The notes below the pieces were generated by a model, which worked only from the letters and a program-made list of their open reading frames with translations, searched no databases and had not been told where the DNA came from. The translations under genes were made by a program, and so were the position numbers. Positions 33,627 through 41,604 of a stretch of DNA of 64,000 nucleotides are shown here, piece after piece (position 1 is the stretch's first letter; each line of letters opens with the position of its first letter). The DNA comes from JAJRTA01 sp965603125. GTDB taxonomy: Bacteria > Zixibacteria > MSB-5A5 > GN15 > FEB-12. The DNA lies in contig CBFDBU010000001.1 in the NCBI GenBank assembly GCA_965603125.1, forward strand, positions 1-64,000, read 5' to 3'.

Positions 33627-34184
33627 TCAAAAACGGGGAAGATCAGACTGATGAACGCATGCCCGCAGGTTCCTTTGGAAAGAGCCGATATCTTCCAATG
33701 AGTCAACGAGGTGTAACCACAACTGGTCAATCGTGTCAGGACGCCCGTTGGCCAGGCTGCTTTTCGCCTGCGACCAAACCCCTTCATCCGGGTTGAGTTC
33801 CGGAGCATACGGAGGGAGTGGTTCGAGACGAAGGCGAGGGAAACGTCGACACATATCCCGTATCGCCTCGCCTTTGTGTATCCGAGCGTTGTCCCAGATA
33901 ACAATGACCGGACCCCGAAGATGTGTAAGCAGGTGGCGCAGGAACTTACAGACCTCGGCGTGCTGGATGTTCTTGTCGTGCAGAGCGTAGTAGAGACCGA
34001 GCCGGTTGCGTTGGGAGCTGATAGAGAGGCCTGATATGACCGAGATGCGGTGGCGAAGATGATAATGGTAGAGATGCGGCGTCTGGCCGCGGGGAGCCCA
34101 TGTTTTTCGAACGGGAGGAATCAAGAGGAAACCGGATTCGTCCATGAATACAATATGGGCGCCCAGCCGCGTAGCGTTTTTTTT
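33627..34184 (-). CDS. IS630 transposase, downstream frame (orfB, DDE domain)
   Basis: The catalytic half, about 183 residues after the shift. The three acidic residues are in VFMDESGFLL, VIVIWDNARIHKG and LPPYAPELNPDEGVW, with about 35 residues between the second Asp and the Glu, as in IS630. It has no start codon of its own near the junction; the longer open stretch up to 34538 is an untranslated shadow of orfA. A -1 slip on A-AAA-AAA would join it to orfA and give a complete protein of about 338 residues, so the element may still be active. Confidence 0.8.
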   Translation of the reverse strand, partial: KKNATRLGAHIVFMDESGFLLIPPVRKTWAPRGQTPHLYHYHLRHRISVISGLSISSQRNRLGLYYALHDKNIQHAEVCKFLRHLLTHLRGPVIVIWDNARIHKGEAIRDMCRRFPRLRLEPLPPYAPELNPDEGVWSQAKSSLANGRPDTIDQLWLHLVDSLEDIGSFQRNLRACVHQSDLPRF

Positions 34185-34642
34185 ATCTGCGGCCACCTCT
34201 TGCGTTTCCACTCCTCGATGGCTTGCTCGTCTCGTTGCAGAGCGCGGCGGTCGGGTTTTTGGCAGCTCCAACCAAGAGTCGCCATGAATCGCCCGATGTG
34301 GTCGCGATGGTAAGAGACGCCAAAGGTGCGTTCGATAAGCTGGGCGATGCGAGCGGTAGTCCACAGTTCGGTATGGTAACCGTTTGCCATCGCGCCTTTG
34401 AGAAGGAGGGAGACAAGTCGCTTTTTCTGTCGCGTGGTCAGTTTCGTGGGACGTCCTGGAACGGGTTTGGGGTTCAGACCCTCGTCCCCGTGTTTCCGGC
34501 GCTCGTCGCGCCACCGCATGACAGAACTGGCATTGCACCCGATTCGGCGGGCGACTTCATTGAGCGACAATCCACCGTCCATGAGATTCATGGCCTTGCG
34601 TCTGCGCTTCTCCAGTTGCTTGGGAGATCCAAAGGGTCGCAT
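34121..34642 (-). CDS. IS630 transposase, upstream frame (orfA)
   Basis: A 173-residue frame with the DNA-binding part of the transposase. The first helix-turn-helix (GGLSLNEVARRIGCNASSVMRW) lies at about residues 23-45. It is followed by a KPVPGRPTKLTTRQKKRLVSL second DNA-binding segment and WTTARIAQLIERTFGVSYHRDHIGRFMATLGW. The frame enters an eight-A run (34184-34177) at residues 154-155, after which true homology continues in the -1 frame. About 18 residues beyond are out of frame. It is likely expressed both alone and as a frameshifted fusion. Confidence 0.8.
   Translation of the reverse strand: MRPFGSPKQLEKRRRKAMNLMDGGLSLNEVARRIGCNASSVMRWRDERRKHGDEGLNPKPVPGRPTKLTTRQKKRLVSLLLKGAMANGYHTELWTTARIAQLIERTFGVSYHRDHIGRFMATLGWSCQKPDRRALQRDEQAIEEWKRKRWPQIKKTLRGWAPILYSWTNPVSS
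34177..34184 (-). other. A8 slippery run, candidate programmed -1 frameshift site
   Basis: On the coding strand the run reads ATA-AAA-AAA-ACG in the orfA frame. A one-base backward slip gives AAA-AAA-AAC-GCT, which restores the DDE frame. The heptamer A-AAA-AAA in that register is a known slip sequence. A simple one-base indel mutation in the run cannot be excluded. Confidence 0.6.
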
Positions 34643-34764
34643 ATGAGCATCCTCCTTTCAGGACACTCATAATGTATTGCCTTAGTTATACAGATGTCAA
34701 TAAATCACTAACAGACTAAAGCTTCCGGCGGTTGGCGCAGAAACTGCGCAGCGTAACATATTAC

Positions 34765-34793
34765 TTGACAATTGAATAGGGTTTCCGTACTAT
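34765..34793 (+). promoter_or_regulatory. Strong sigma70-type promoter of the small exported-protein gene
   Basis: A perfect TTGACA (34765-34770), a 17-base spacer and TACTAT (34788-34793) lie 63 bases to the right of the IS630 end. It is one of the best promoter matches in the window and would start transcription near 34800, giving a leader of about 95 bases. Confidence 0.65.
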
Positions 34794-34846
34794 GAGAGTG
34801 GCAAAGTATGCGTTTTTTGCCCTTGATACGCAAAACCTGTGGCTGA

Positions 34847-34870
34847 CCTGCCGTCTTGAGTAACGGCAGG
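34847..34870 (+). promoter_or_regulatory. Leader hairpin before the small exported-protein gene
   Basis: CCTGCCGT (34847-34854) and ACGGCAGG (34863-34870) make a perfect eight-base stem with an eight-base loop. It ends ten bases before the AGGAGG Shine-Dalgarno site at 34881. No U-tract follows, so it is more likely a translation or stability element than a terminator. Confidence 0.45.
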
Positions 34871-34894
34871 CATACAATGTAGGAGGCATGGCAG

Positions 34895-35242
34895 ATGAAA
34901 GGCTCAAGGTTATTCGCGGCCATCATGCTGCTGTCGCTGATTTTCGTATGTTTTATCTCTGCCCCGGTCTTTTCGGTTGAGGATCCATGGGATGTTGACG
35001 GAGACGGCGGTGGTTCCGGCGGTGAAGGAAGCAATCCGGACACTACCGTTGTTCAAGACAACGATTCTCTTCTGATGATCACGGGGGGCGAAGAGAGCAA
35101 CTGGCTGCCTGATTGGTTCACGAACTGGATGAACTACCTTTCCTACCAGGTGATCAGGCACGTCGCCAGTTACTATGACGCTCTTTCCGGATCTGCAAAA
35201 GACAAGACAGAGAGTTCGGCCGGGCAATCGGCCGCGCGCTAA
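34895..35242 (+). CDS. Small exported protein of unknown function
   Basis: A 115-residue protein. A clear signal peptide (residues 1-27, FAAIMLLSLIFVCFISAPVFS) is followed by an acidic, glycine-rich segment (DPWDVDGDGGGSGGEGSNPD). A tryptophan- and tyrosine-rich stretch that could form an amphipathic helix comes next (WLPDWFTNWMNYLSYQVIRHV), then a polar tail. No lipobox or transmembrane anchor is seen. AGGAGG lies eight bases upstream of the ATG at 34895. I recognise no family. The gene ends 47 bases before a large TPR-sigma54 activator and is driven by a strong promoter, so the two are probably coexpressed. A signalling or sensed-protein role is a hypothesis. Confidence 0.7.
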   Translation: MKGSRLFAAIMLLSLIFVCFISAPVFSVEDPWDVDGDGGGSGGEGSNPDTTVVQDNDSLLMITGGEESNWLPDWFTNWMNYLSYQVIRHVASYYDALSGSAKDKTESSAGQSAAR

Positions 35243-35289
35243 GGAAGAGCGACTGAGCAAGATCGAAACCGCATAGGGTTATTAGGAAA

Positions 35290-38238
35290 ATGCATCTTTC
35301 CTCACCGAAGATCATTTTTGACAAGCGTCTGCTGGCGATAGAGGAGCAATTCCGGCAGAGGAAGTATCGCCTTGCTCTTGAGGAACTACAGCAGTTAGAG
35401 GAAAAGCAGTTTGAATCGCAACCTCACGAGTTGGGTCTTTATCAGTTACTGGTTGCGGACGGCTCCTTCTACAAGGGCGACTATCGCCGGGCCGTTGAGT
35501 GCGGCCTCAGCGCAGCTAAGATACTTGCCGGTTACCCCCTGAATCGTCGCTATGGCCGGGTTCAATTGGTCCTGTCCAAGGCCTACTATGCCCTTGGCGA
35601 CATGAAGAACGCCGAGATCAGGGCGCGTGACGCACTCGCGGCCTATCGCCGGGCCTCGGACGTACCGGGTCAGGTCGACTCCATGAACCAGTTAGCCGGT
35701 GTCGCTTATATCCGGTGCCGTTATGCGACCGCCGAGAACTTCCTCAATGATGCCGTGGAGATGGTTGCGGACAACCCTCGTCACGTCGCCCAGTTGACCG
35801 GTAACCTCGGCCGGACCAGGATACGCACCGGCCGCTGGACGCAGGCCGAGAAGGACCTCACCACGGCGATAAAACACAACCATGACAATCACTCCGAGAT
35901 CTCCGAGGCCATGAACCTGCTCTCTCTCGGGCTGCTGCAGCTCAGGCGCCGCGAGTTCGCGGTGGCCCAGCGCAGCCTTGACAACGCTCTGGACATCGTG
36001 AGTCGCCTCGATCTGAAGCGGGAGCGCGTTATCTATCTCGAGTACGCCGGAGAGTTAGCGTTTGAAAAGGGCGACATTTTCAAAGCCAAGGCCATTCTGA
36101 ACGAGGCCTATCACCGAGGGATGCTGCTGGCTCCGGCATCCGCGCTGGTGTCGCAGTCCGGTCGACGGCTGGCCGAGGTGGAACTGGCTCTGGACAACTT
36201 TGACGAAGCCATGAAGTACGCCCAGAAGTCCCTCGATCTTTCCCTGACCCTGGGAGAGAAACTGGAGGCCGGGCTTTCCCGAGGCGTCATTGCGCGCGTT
36301 TTCCTTGCCAGGGATGACCTCGAATCCGCCCTCGAGCACATCCTCCAGGCGATTGAAGTCCTCAGGGAGGTTGGCGATCCATACGAGTTAGCCAAAACGC
36401 TCCTGGTCGCGGCGGAGATCGGTGTGGCGGTGCAACCGGACAACGGGGACAGTGTTCGCGCCGTCCTGGAAGAAGCGTACCGTCTTTTCAGAAAGCTCAA
36501 GCTGCCCTACTGGATGCACGAGTCGGATTTCAGAGCCGGTGTTCACGCCTGCCAGCGGGGTGATCTGGCCAACGGTTTCAAGAAACTGAGTCGGGCCGAG
36601 AAAGGCTTTCTGGCGCTTGAAGCCAACGTAAAGGTTCGGGCCGTCTCCAAATTCCTGCGCTCGCTTTCAGAGCAGGCTGTCGCGCTTTCGCTCTCCGAGG
36701 AAAATGAATTCAAGATCTTCGGCAACATGGTCACGCCCGCTGAGTACTCCGACTTGAAATCGAGCGCCATGGATACCATCCTGCAGGTTCTCCTCCAGAG
36801 GACCGCCGGGGATCGGGCGATCATCTATGTGCCGGATTCTGACGGCGATCGGGTAATAGCCTCGTTTCCGCTTGAATCCGATCAGGCGCGGCGGTTCGCA
36901 GAGAGTTTCGATAACCTTCTGGGCGAGGAAGTGTCGCCCGTTCGCCCCACGCTTGTTCTCGACTGCCGTCGCGACCCGTTCATCAATGGACTCTTTCGCG
37001 ACCAAGTGGAGATCGTCAGCAGTGTTATGGTGATACCGTTCAATACCGGTGAAGGATCTGTCAGCTATCTTTACGTGGATCGGCTCTCCGAAGACAACGG
37101 CCTCAACCCGTTTGACCAGACCGGGCTCAATTTCGCCGTCGGCTTTTCCGATCTCATCGCCTTCAAATGGACCGAGATTCAGAAGAACAAGTTACTGGAG
37201 GACAACCGTCGACTAAAGAGCCAGCTCATGCGGGAAGCGGCCTTCCCGAATATCGTCACGCGCAACGCCGAGATGCTGCAGATGCTGGCCCAGGTGAGGC
37301 AGGTGGTCGATTCCAATATCTCCATTTCCATCGAGGGCGACACCGGGAGCGGCAAGGATCTGCTGGCGCGGGCCATTCACTACAACTCCTGCCGCCGGGA
37401 GAAGCGGTTTATTACCGTCAACTGCGCCGCCCTCCCCGAGTCGCTCCTTGAGTCCGAGCTGTTCGGATACAAACGGGGCGCCTTCACCGGCGCGGACAGG
37501 GACAAGCCAGGGCTTTTTGAGGAAGCCGACGGCGGCACATTCTTCCTGGACGAAATCGCCGACATGCCCTTGAGCATCCAGGCCAAAGTATTGCGGATTT
37601 TGGAAGAGAAGGAAATCCTGCGCCTCGGCGAGACGGCGGCCCGCAAAGTGGATGTTAGGATCATTTCAGCGACCAATAGGAACCTCAAGGAGCAGATGAA
37701 CAGCGGGTTGTTCCGCCAGGATCTCTACTACCGGCTGTCGGCTATGACCTTCCGGCTGCCGCCGTTGTGCGAGCGCCGTGAAGATATCCCCCTCCTGGTC
37801 AACCATTTCCTCGAAGGCACCGGCAAGACGGTCAGCCCGGAGGCGATGAAGCTGCTGGTGGCCTTTGACTGGCCGGGCAACGTGCGCGAGCTCGATAACG
37901 AAATCAAGAAGCTGGTGCTGCTGGCTGGGGACGAGAATGAAATCATACCGGAGATCGTCTCCCGCAAACTTATCGCGGCGACCGGCGACAGCCACAGCGA
38001 CGGAAACGGCAGCGGTCTTACCATTCCGTCGGCTACAGGTCAGGTCGATTTCGACCAGAGCTATGGTCTCTACGATTACCTCGCCGATCACGAAAAGGTG
38101 TTCATCGTTCGGGCGCTCAGGGAAAGGAACGGTGTCAAGAAACACGCGGCGGCGCTGCTGAGCATCCCCGAGTCGACCCTGCGCCTCAAGATCAAGCAGT
38201 ACAATATCGACCTGAACCGCCTGGATCAGATCCACTGA
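35290..38238 (+). CDS. TPR-GAF-sigma54 activator (AAA+ and Fis-type HTH)
   Basis: A 982-residue cytoplasmic regulator. Residues 1-430 form many TPR-like helix pairs (such as YRRAVECGLSAAKIL, VLSKAYYALGDMKNAEIRARDAL and NFDEAMKYAQKSLDL). A GAF-like domain covers about 475-640. The sigma54-interaction AAA+ domain follows (about 655-890), with Walker A EGDTGSGKDLLARAIH, the sigma54 contact loop GAFTGAD, Walker B GGTFFLDEIADMP and the R-finger region. The Fis-type helix-turn-helix near 945-975 ends the protein. There is no receiver domain, so input probably comes through TPR or GAF ligand binding. Walker A has Asp residues where GETGTGKE is commoner. No clear -24/-12 promoter was found nearby, so its targets are unknown. 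Confidence 0.92.
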   Translation: MHLSSPKIIFDKRLLAIEEQFRQRKYRLALEELQQLEEKQFESQPHELGLYQLLVADGSFYKGDYRRAVECGLSAAKILAGYPLNRRYGRVQLVLSKAYYALGDMKNAEIRARDALAAYRRASDVPGQVDSMNQLAGVAYIRCRYATAENFLNDAVEMVADNPRHVAQLTGNLGRTRIRTGRWTQAEKDLTTAIKHNHDNHSEISEAMNLLSLGLLQLRRREFAVAQRSLDNALDIVSRLDLKRERVIYLEYAGELAFEKGDIFKAKAILNEAYHRGMLLAPASALVSQSGRRLAEVELALDNFDEAMKYAQKSLDLSLTLGEKLEAGLSRGVIARVFLARDDLESALEHILQAIEVLREVGDPYELAKTLLVAAEIGVAVQPDNGDSVRAVLEEAYRLFRKLKLPYWMHESDFRAGVHACQRGDLANGFKKLSRAEKGFLALEANVKVRAVSKFLRSLSEQAVALSLSEENEFKIFGNMVTPAEYSDLKSSAMDTILQVLLQRTAGDRAIIYVPDSDGDRVIASFPLESDQARRFAESFDNLLGEEVSPVRPTLVLDCRRDPFINGLFRDQVEIVSSVMVIPFNTGEGSVSYLYVDRLSEDNGLNPFDQTGLNFAVGFSDLIAFKWTEIQKNKLLEDNRRLKSQLMREAAFPNIVTRNAEMLQMLAQVRQVVDSNISISIEGDTGSGKDLLARAIHYNSCRREKRFITVNCAALPESLLESELFGYKRGAFTGADRDKPGLFEEADGGTFFLDEIADMPLSIQAKVLRILEEKEILRLGETAARKVDVRIISATNRNLKEQMNSGLFRQDLYYRLSAMTFRLPPLCERREDIPLLVNHFLEGTGKTVSPEAMKLLVAFDWPGNVRELDNEIKKLVLLAGDENEIIPEIVSRKLIAATGDSHSDGNGSGLTIPSATGQVDFDQSYGLYDYLADHEKVFIVRALRERNGVKKHAAALLSIPESTLRLKIKQYNIDLNRLDQIH

Positions 38239-38528
38239 GCCTTTCCTGTTCCCTTCCCGGGACCGACAGCTATCCTGACCTACAAGAGTTCACCGTCAGT
38301 TGAGAAGTTCTCGTAGGTCGAGCCCCCCCGCGGTCTCGACACCGGTGCAGCCGGTTTTTCGCGCTGCGCGCGGTACTCCCGTCCTGTGAGGCGCCGGGCG
38401 AAGGTATACATGATGAACACCCTCTCTCAAAAGGGCACGATTTTCTTGTTGATCGAGTGTTTTAGATGCTCGTTTATATGGCAGGAGTATTCAAGCAAAC
38501 ATCATAGCCTAGATGCAGGAGCTGCATA
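38239..38528. other. Intergenic region upstream of the HAO-like gene
   Basis: A stretch of 290 bases. It holds one copy of the palindromic repeat (38311-38354) and, further right, a weak promoter candidate TTGATC (38449-38454), 18-base spacer, TTTATA (38473-38478). AGGAG before the next ATG is a good ribosome site. A GGGCACG near 38434 resembles half a sigma54 site but lacks the -12 element. Confidence 0.35.
38311..38354. repeat. Dispersed palindromic repeat, copy 1
   Basis: The core GTAGGTCGAGCCCCCCCGCG begins a stem GTCGAG...CTCGAC, followed by a GACACCGGTGCAGCCGG tail. It shares the core with copies at 41396, 42492 and (inverted) 49155. Stem bases differ between copies but stay paired. 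Confidence 0.65.
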
Positions 38529-39863
38529 ATGATACGATTACTGGGTAAAGCGTTCTTGATGTCGGCGTTTGTGCTGCTTGTCTATGCCGGCCCGGCATCA
38601 ACGGACGCCCAGGTTGCGGGCAAGTGCATGACCTGTCACAAGGAGAAATCGCTTGGGCTCTACCAGCAGTGGTTCATGTCCCAGCACGCCGTGCACAAGG
38701 TCACATGTATTAACTGCCATGGTGCACAGAAGAGCGACAAGGACGGGTTCATGCACGAAGGCGCCCTTATCGCCACGGTGGTAACGCCCAGGGATTGCGG
38801 GGCGTGCCATCAAAAGAACACAGCAGAAGTGGAAAATTCGCACCACGCCACCGCCGGTCAGATACTTGAGTCCCAGGATGCCTACCTGGCCCATGTGGCA
38901 GGCGGCCGACCGGCTGCCATAACGGGGTGCGAAAGCTGCCACGGAGCGAAAATGGAGATCGACCCCGGCTCACCCAACAAGCTGTCGAAGAAAACCTGGC
39001 CGAACTCCGGTATCGGGCGACTCAATCCTGACGGCTCCAGGGGTTCGTGCACTGCCTGCCATACCCGGCACTCGTTTTCAGTCGCTCAGGCCAGAAAGCC
39101 AGAGGCCTGCTCGAAGTGTCACCTTGGACCGGATCATCCCCAGAAGGAGGTCTACGAAGAGTCCAAACACGGCAATGCCTACTACACTCACCTGGACGAG
39201 ATGAACATCGATTCGGACTGGTGGGTCGTGGGAGTTGACTACTTCGAGGCGCCTACGTGCGCTACCTGCCATATGACGGCCACTGCGGCAACGGCCTCGA
39301 CTCATGACGTTGGTGAGCGGATAAGCTGGACCCTTCGCCCCCCTGTCTCAAAGCACCAGGACAATTGGCAGGCGAAACGAGCCGACATGAAGACCGTGTG
39401 TGTTACCTGTCACAGCAGCAGCTTTGCCGACGGCCACTATTACCAGTTTGACGCCCTGGTGAAGCTCTACAACGAGAAGTTCGCCATACCCGCCGGGGAG
39501 ATCATGGAGATCGTCAAGGAGCGCGAGCTTCTGGAAACCCCGGCCTCATTCGGCAACAAGATTGAGTGGACCTACTGGGAGTTGTGGCATCACGAAGGCC
39601 GACGGGCCAGGCACGGCGCTGCCATGATGGGGCCGGATTATACATGGTGGCACGGCATCTACGACATAGCTCAGCATTTCTACTTCAAGATGTTGCCCGA
39701 AGCGCGCGAGTTCAATGATCCTGAATTGAATGCGTACATAGACAAGTTGATCAAAGACGATCCTATGCACTCGTGGATGTCTACTCCGACTGGAGAATTG
39801 AAGGAGAAGATTCGCTCAGGCGAAATGCAGGAGATCTACAAGGATCTGTTCGGACAGGAATAG
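38529..39863 (+). CDS. Octaheme c-type cytochrome, hydroxylamine oxidoreductase (HAO) family
   Basis: A 444-residue exported multiheme protein. A signal peptide (residues 1-27) precedes eight CXXCH haem motifs at about residues 33, 60, 90, 134, 174, 194, 244 and 291. The C-terminal helical region has the HAO-type WELWHHEGRRARHGAAMMGPDYTWWHG (about 351-376). Family members oxidise hydroxylamine or hydrazine, or reduce nitrite or hydroxylamine. A tyrosine in GPDYTWWHG (Tyr371) lies where the tyrosine cross-linked to the catalytic haem of oxidising HAOs might be, but I could not align it. The membrane NapC-like partner directly downstream suggests quinone-linked, probably reductive, electron flow. 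AGGAG precedes the ATG. Confidence 0.87.
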   Translation: MIRLLGKAFLMSAFVLLVYAGPASTDAQVAGKCMTCHKEKSLGLYQQWFMSQHAVHKVTCINCHGAQKSDKDGFMHEGALIATVVTPRDCGACHQKNTAEVENSHHATAGQILESQDAYLAHVAGGRPAAITGCESCHGAKMEIDPGSPNKLSKKTWPNSGIGRLNPDGSRGSCTACHTRHSFSVAQARKPEACSKCHLGPDHPQKEVYEESKHGNAYYTHLDEMNIDSDWWVVGVDYFEAPTCATCHMTATAATASTHDVGERISWTLRPPVSKHQDNWQAKRADMKTVCVTCHSSSFADGHYYQFDALVKLYNEKFAIPAGEIMEIVKERELLETPASFGNKIEWTYWELWHHEGRRARHGAAMMGPDYTWWHGIYDIAQHFYFKMLPEAREFNDPELNAYIDKLIKDDPMHSWMSTPTGELKEKIRSGEMQEIYKDLFGQE

Positions 39864-39872
39864 GAGGTTGTC

Positions 39873-41372
39873 TTGCCGGCAAGATACCTCAACTTTATTC
39901 GGGGTGTCTCAGTCTGCCCCACCGCCGGACTGGGTGTGATTCTGACCATCTCATCGTTTGTTTGCCTGGTTATTCTGGGGTTGGCGCGAATACTTGGGAT
40001 AATCACCGATGCTTACGTAGGGCTCGTAACGTACCTGCTGTTTCCGGCTCTATTTGCAATGGGATTAATTCTAATTCCTGTCGGCTGGTGGAGGATTAAA
40101 AGGAAGACCGGGAAACCCATGGGCGTGCTGATTGCAGAACGCTTCCCGCAAGACACTGCCCCGAGCGGCTTTCTCGGGTCACGGTTGTCGCGAGCCGTCG
40201 TGCTGCTGACAGCGGTCACGGTGGTTTTCATACTGGCCGTCAACAAGCAGATGCTCACCTTCATGGATGAACCGGTGTTCTGCGGGACGGCCTGTCACAG
40301 CGTGATGAATCCCGAGTGGGTGACCTACCAGCAGTCTCCGCACGCCCGTGTGACGTGCGTGCAGTGCCACGTGGGCGAGGGAGTTGAGGCGCTCGTCGAC
40401 AGCAAGCTGAATGGGCTCTGGCAGGTAATATCGGTTACATTTGACATACTTGAGCGCCCGATCCCCACCCCCGTGCACCAGTTGCGACCGGCCCGCGAAA
40501 CGTGTGAGAAGTGCCACTGGCCTGACAAGTTCTACGGTACCAGGTTAAAGACGATAGCACAGTACCAGCGTGACTCAGCCTCGACCCCGCTGTACACGAC
40601 GCTCAACCAGAAGGTTGAGGCCGGTTCACCGGGTTCCAGGGCCGGCATCCACTGGCACATAGCTGAAGAAAACGAGATTCGGTATTCCTCCCTCGACGAT
40701 GAGCGCGAAAAGATTACCTGGGCGGAAGTGCGTCGGTCTGACGGGAGTTACCACCGCTACGTATCAAGGGAACCGGCCGCGTCGGAAAACCAGGCTTCAT
40801 CTGTCCGGACGATGGATTGTGTCGATTGTCACAACCGTGTTACCCATATATATGAGAACCCTGAGCCGGCCATCGACGACCGCATCCAGCGAAGCATCCT
40901 TGACCGATTTCTGCCGTTTCTCAAACGGGAAGCCCTTCGTGCAATTTCCGGAAACTATGCCGACAAGCAGGCTGCCCTGGATGGAATCTCGAACCACCTG
41001 CATAGTTTCTACCAGCGCAACTACCCTCTGTTGGCCGTTAGCGAAGCGAGACTGATTGATTCCGCAGTTACCGTTCTCCAGAGCATCTTTGCCCGCAATG
41101 TACATCCCGAGATGAACATCAGCTGGGGTGCTTACGCCGGCCATATCGGTCACGTCGGCGATGGCGGTTGCTTCCGCTGTCACAACTCCCAACTGGTCGA
41201 CAACGCCGGGAACAGTGTCTCCGACGACTGCGCCCTGTGCCATTCCATACTGTCAAATAAGCACGACGACCCCTTCAAGTTCCTGCAACCGGTTGACACC
41301 TCCGATGCGGACCACCTGATGCACTTGTACCTTAAGGAGGAGTTCCTGCGGTCGTTTGGGAGCGGGCAATAG
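39873..41372 (+). CDS. Membrane-anchored multiheme cytochrome, NapC/NirT-like quinol dehydrogenase
   Basis: A 499-residue protein with three N-terminal transmembrane helices (about 20-42, 50-72 and 107-124) and a large periplasmic haem domain. Five CXXCH motifs lie at about residues 162, 211, 316, 433 and 453. The first haem site is CGTACH (137-142), a CX3CH variant followed by SVMNPEW, the NapC/NrfH-like first haem region. It likely passes electrons from the quinone pool to the HAO-like cytochrome encoded nine bases upstream. It is more than twice the usual NapC size, with extra helices and haems. The TTG start at 39873 is supported by GGAGG five bases before it. Confidence 0.85.
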   Translation: MPARYLNFIRGVSVCPTAGLGVILTISSFVCLVILGLARILGIITDAYVGLVTYLLFPALFAMGLILIPVGWWRIKRKTGKPMGVLIAERFPQDTAPSGFLGSRLSRAVVLLTAVTVVFILAVNKQMLTFMDEPVFCGTACHSVMNPEWVTYQQSPHARVTCVQCHVGEGVEALVDSKLNGLWQVISVTFDILERPIPTPVHQLRPARETCEKCHWPDKFYGTRLKTIAQYQRDSASTPLYTTLNQKVEAGSPGSRAGIHWHIAEENEIRYSSLDDEREKITWAEVRRSDGSYHRYVSREPAASENQASSVRTMDCVDCHNRVTHIYENPEPAIDDRIQRSILDRFLPFLKREALRAISGNYADKQAALDGISNHLHSFYQRNYPLLAVSEARLIDSAVTVLQSIFARNVHPEMNISWGAYAGHIGHVGDGGCFRCHNSQLVDNAGNSVSDDCALCHSILSNKHDDPFKFLQPVDTSDADHLMHLYLKEEFLRSFGSGQ

Positions 41373-41604
41373 GATGAGCAACCACCGGGGAGTTTTCGTA
41401 GGTCGGAACCCCCGCGGTCTCGACCGGCGTTGTCGGTCCTTCTCCCGACGCGCACGATGGTTATCATGTCACTGTGAGCTAGACCGTCGTTTTTTCTTGT
41501 GCAATGCCTAAGCGAAGCGCTATTAGTGACCAAAGAAGGATGCCGGGGTGTTGAGCTTTTGCCTCAATCATAGCTGCAGATAACCGGTGCAGGAGAGGTG
41601 AGAA
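41373..41604. other. Gap between the NapC-like and PhzF genes
   Basis: No gene. The left half holds palindromic repeat copy 2. A good Shine-Dalgarno (GGAGAGGTGAG) at the right end serves the PhzF gene. No strong promoter is obvious. Confidence 0.35.
41396..41437. repeat. Dispersed palindromic repeat, copy 2
   Basis: TCGTAGGTCGGAACCCCCGC begins this copy. GTCG...CGAC closes the stem with a wobble and one mismatch. It is followed by CGGCGTTGTCGGT. Confidence 0.65.

Larger units (their letters stand above)
33593..34702 (-). mobile_element. IS630-family insertion sequence
   Basis: An element of about 1.1 kb. Imperfect terminal inverted repeats lie at 33593-33620 and 34675-34702, with 22 of 28 positions matching by my alignment; TCTGTA, TAA and GCAATA blocks are identical. 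Both ends carry TA (33593-33594 and 34701-34702), as expected for the TA target duplication of IS630/Tc1-like elements. It contains a two-frame transposase. It separates the GT9 gene from the small exported-protein promoter at 34765. Confidence 0.8.

Noticed and set aside
34185..34538. 5' extension of the orfB frame in IS630
   Set aside because: It is rich in Arg/Pro/Ser with no homology and lies opposite the true orfA frame; only the part after the A8 run is coding.
38434..38455. GGGCACG as a sigma54 promoter for the HAO gene
   Set aside because: The -12 GC element is missing at the required spacing; other intergenic GG-N10-GC tests in the window also failed.
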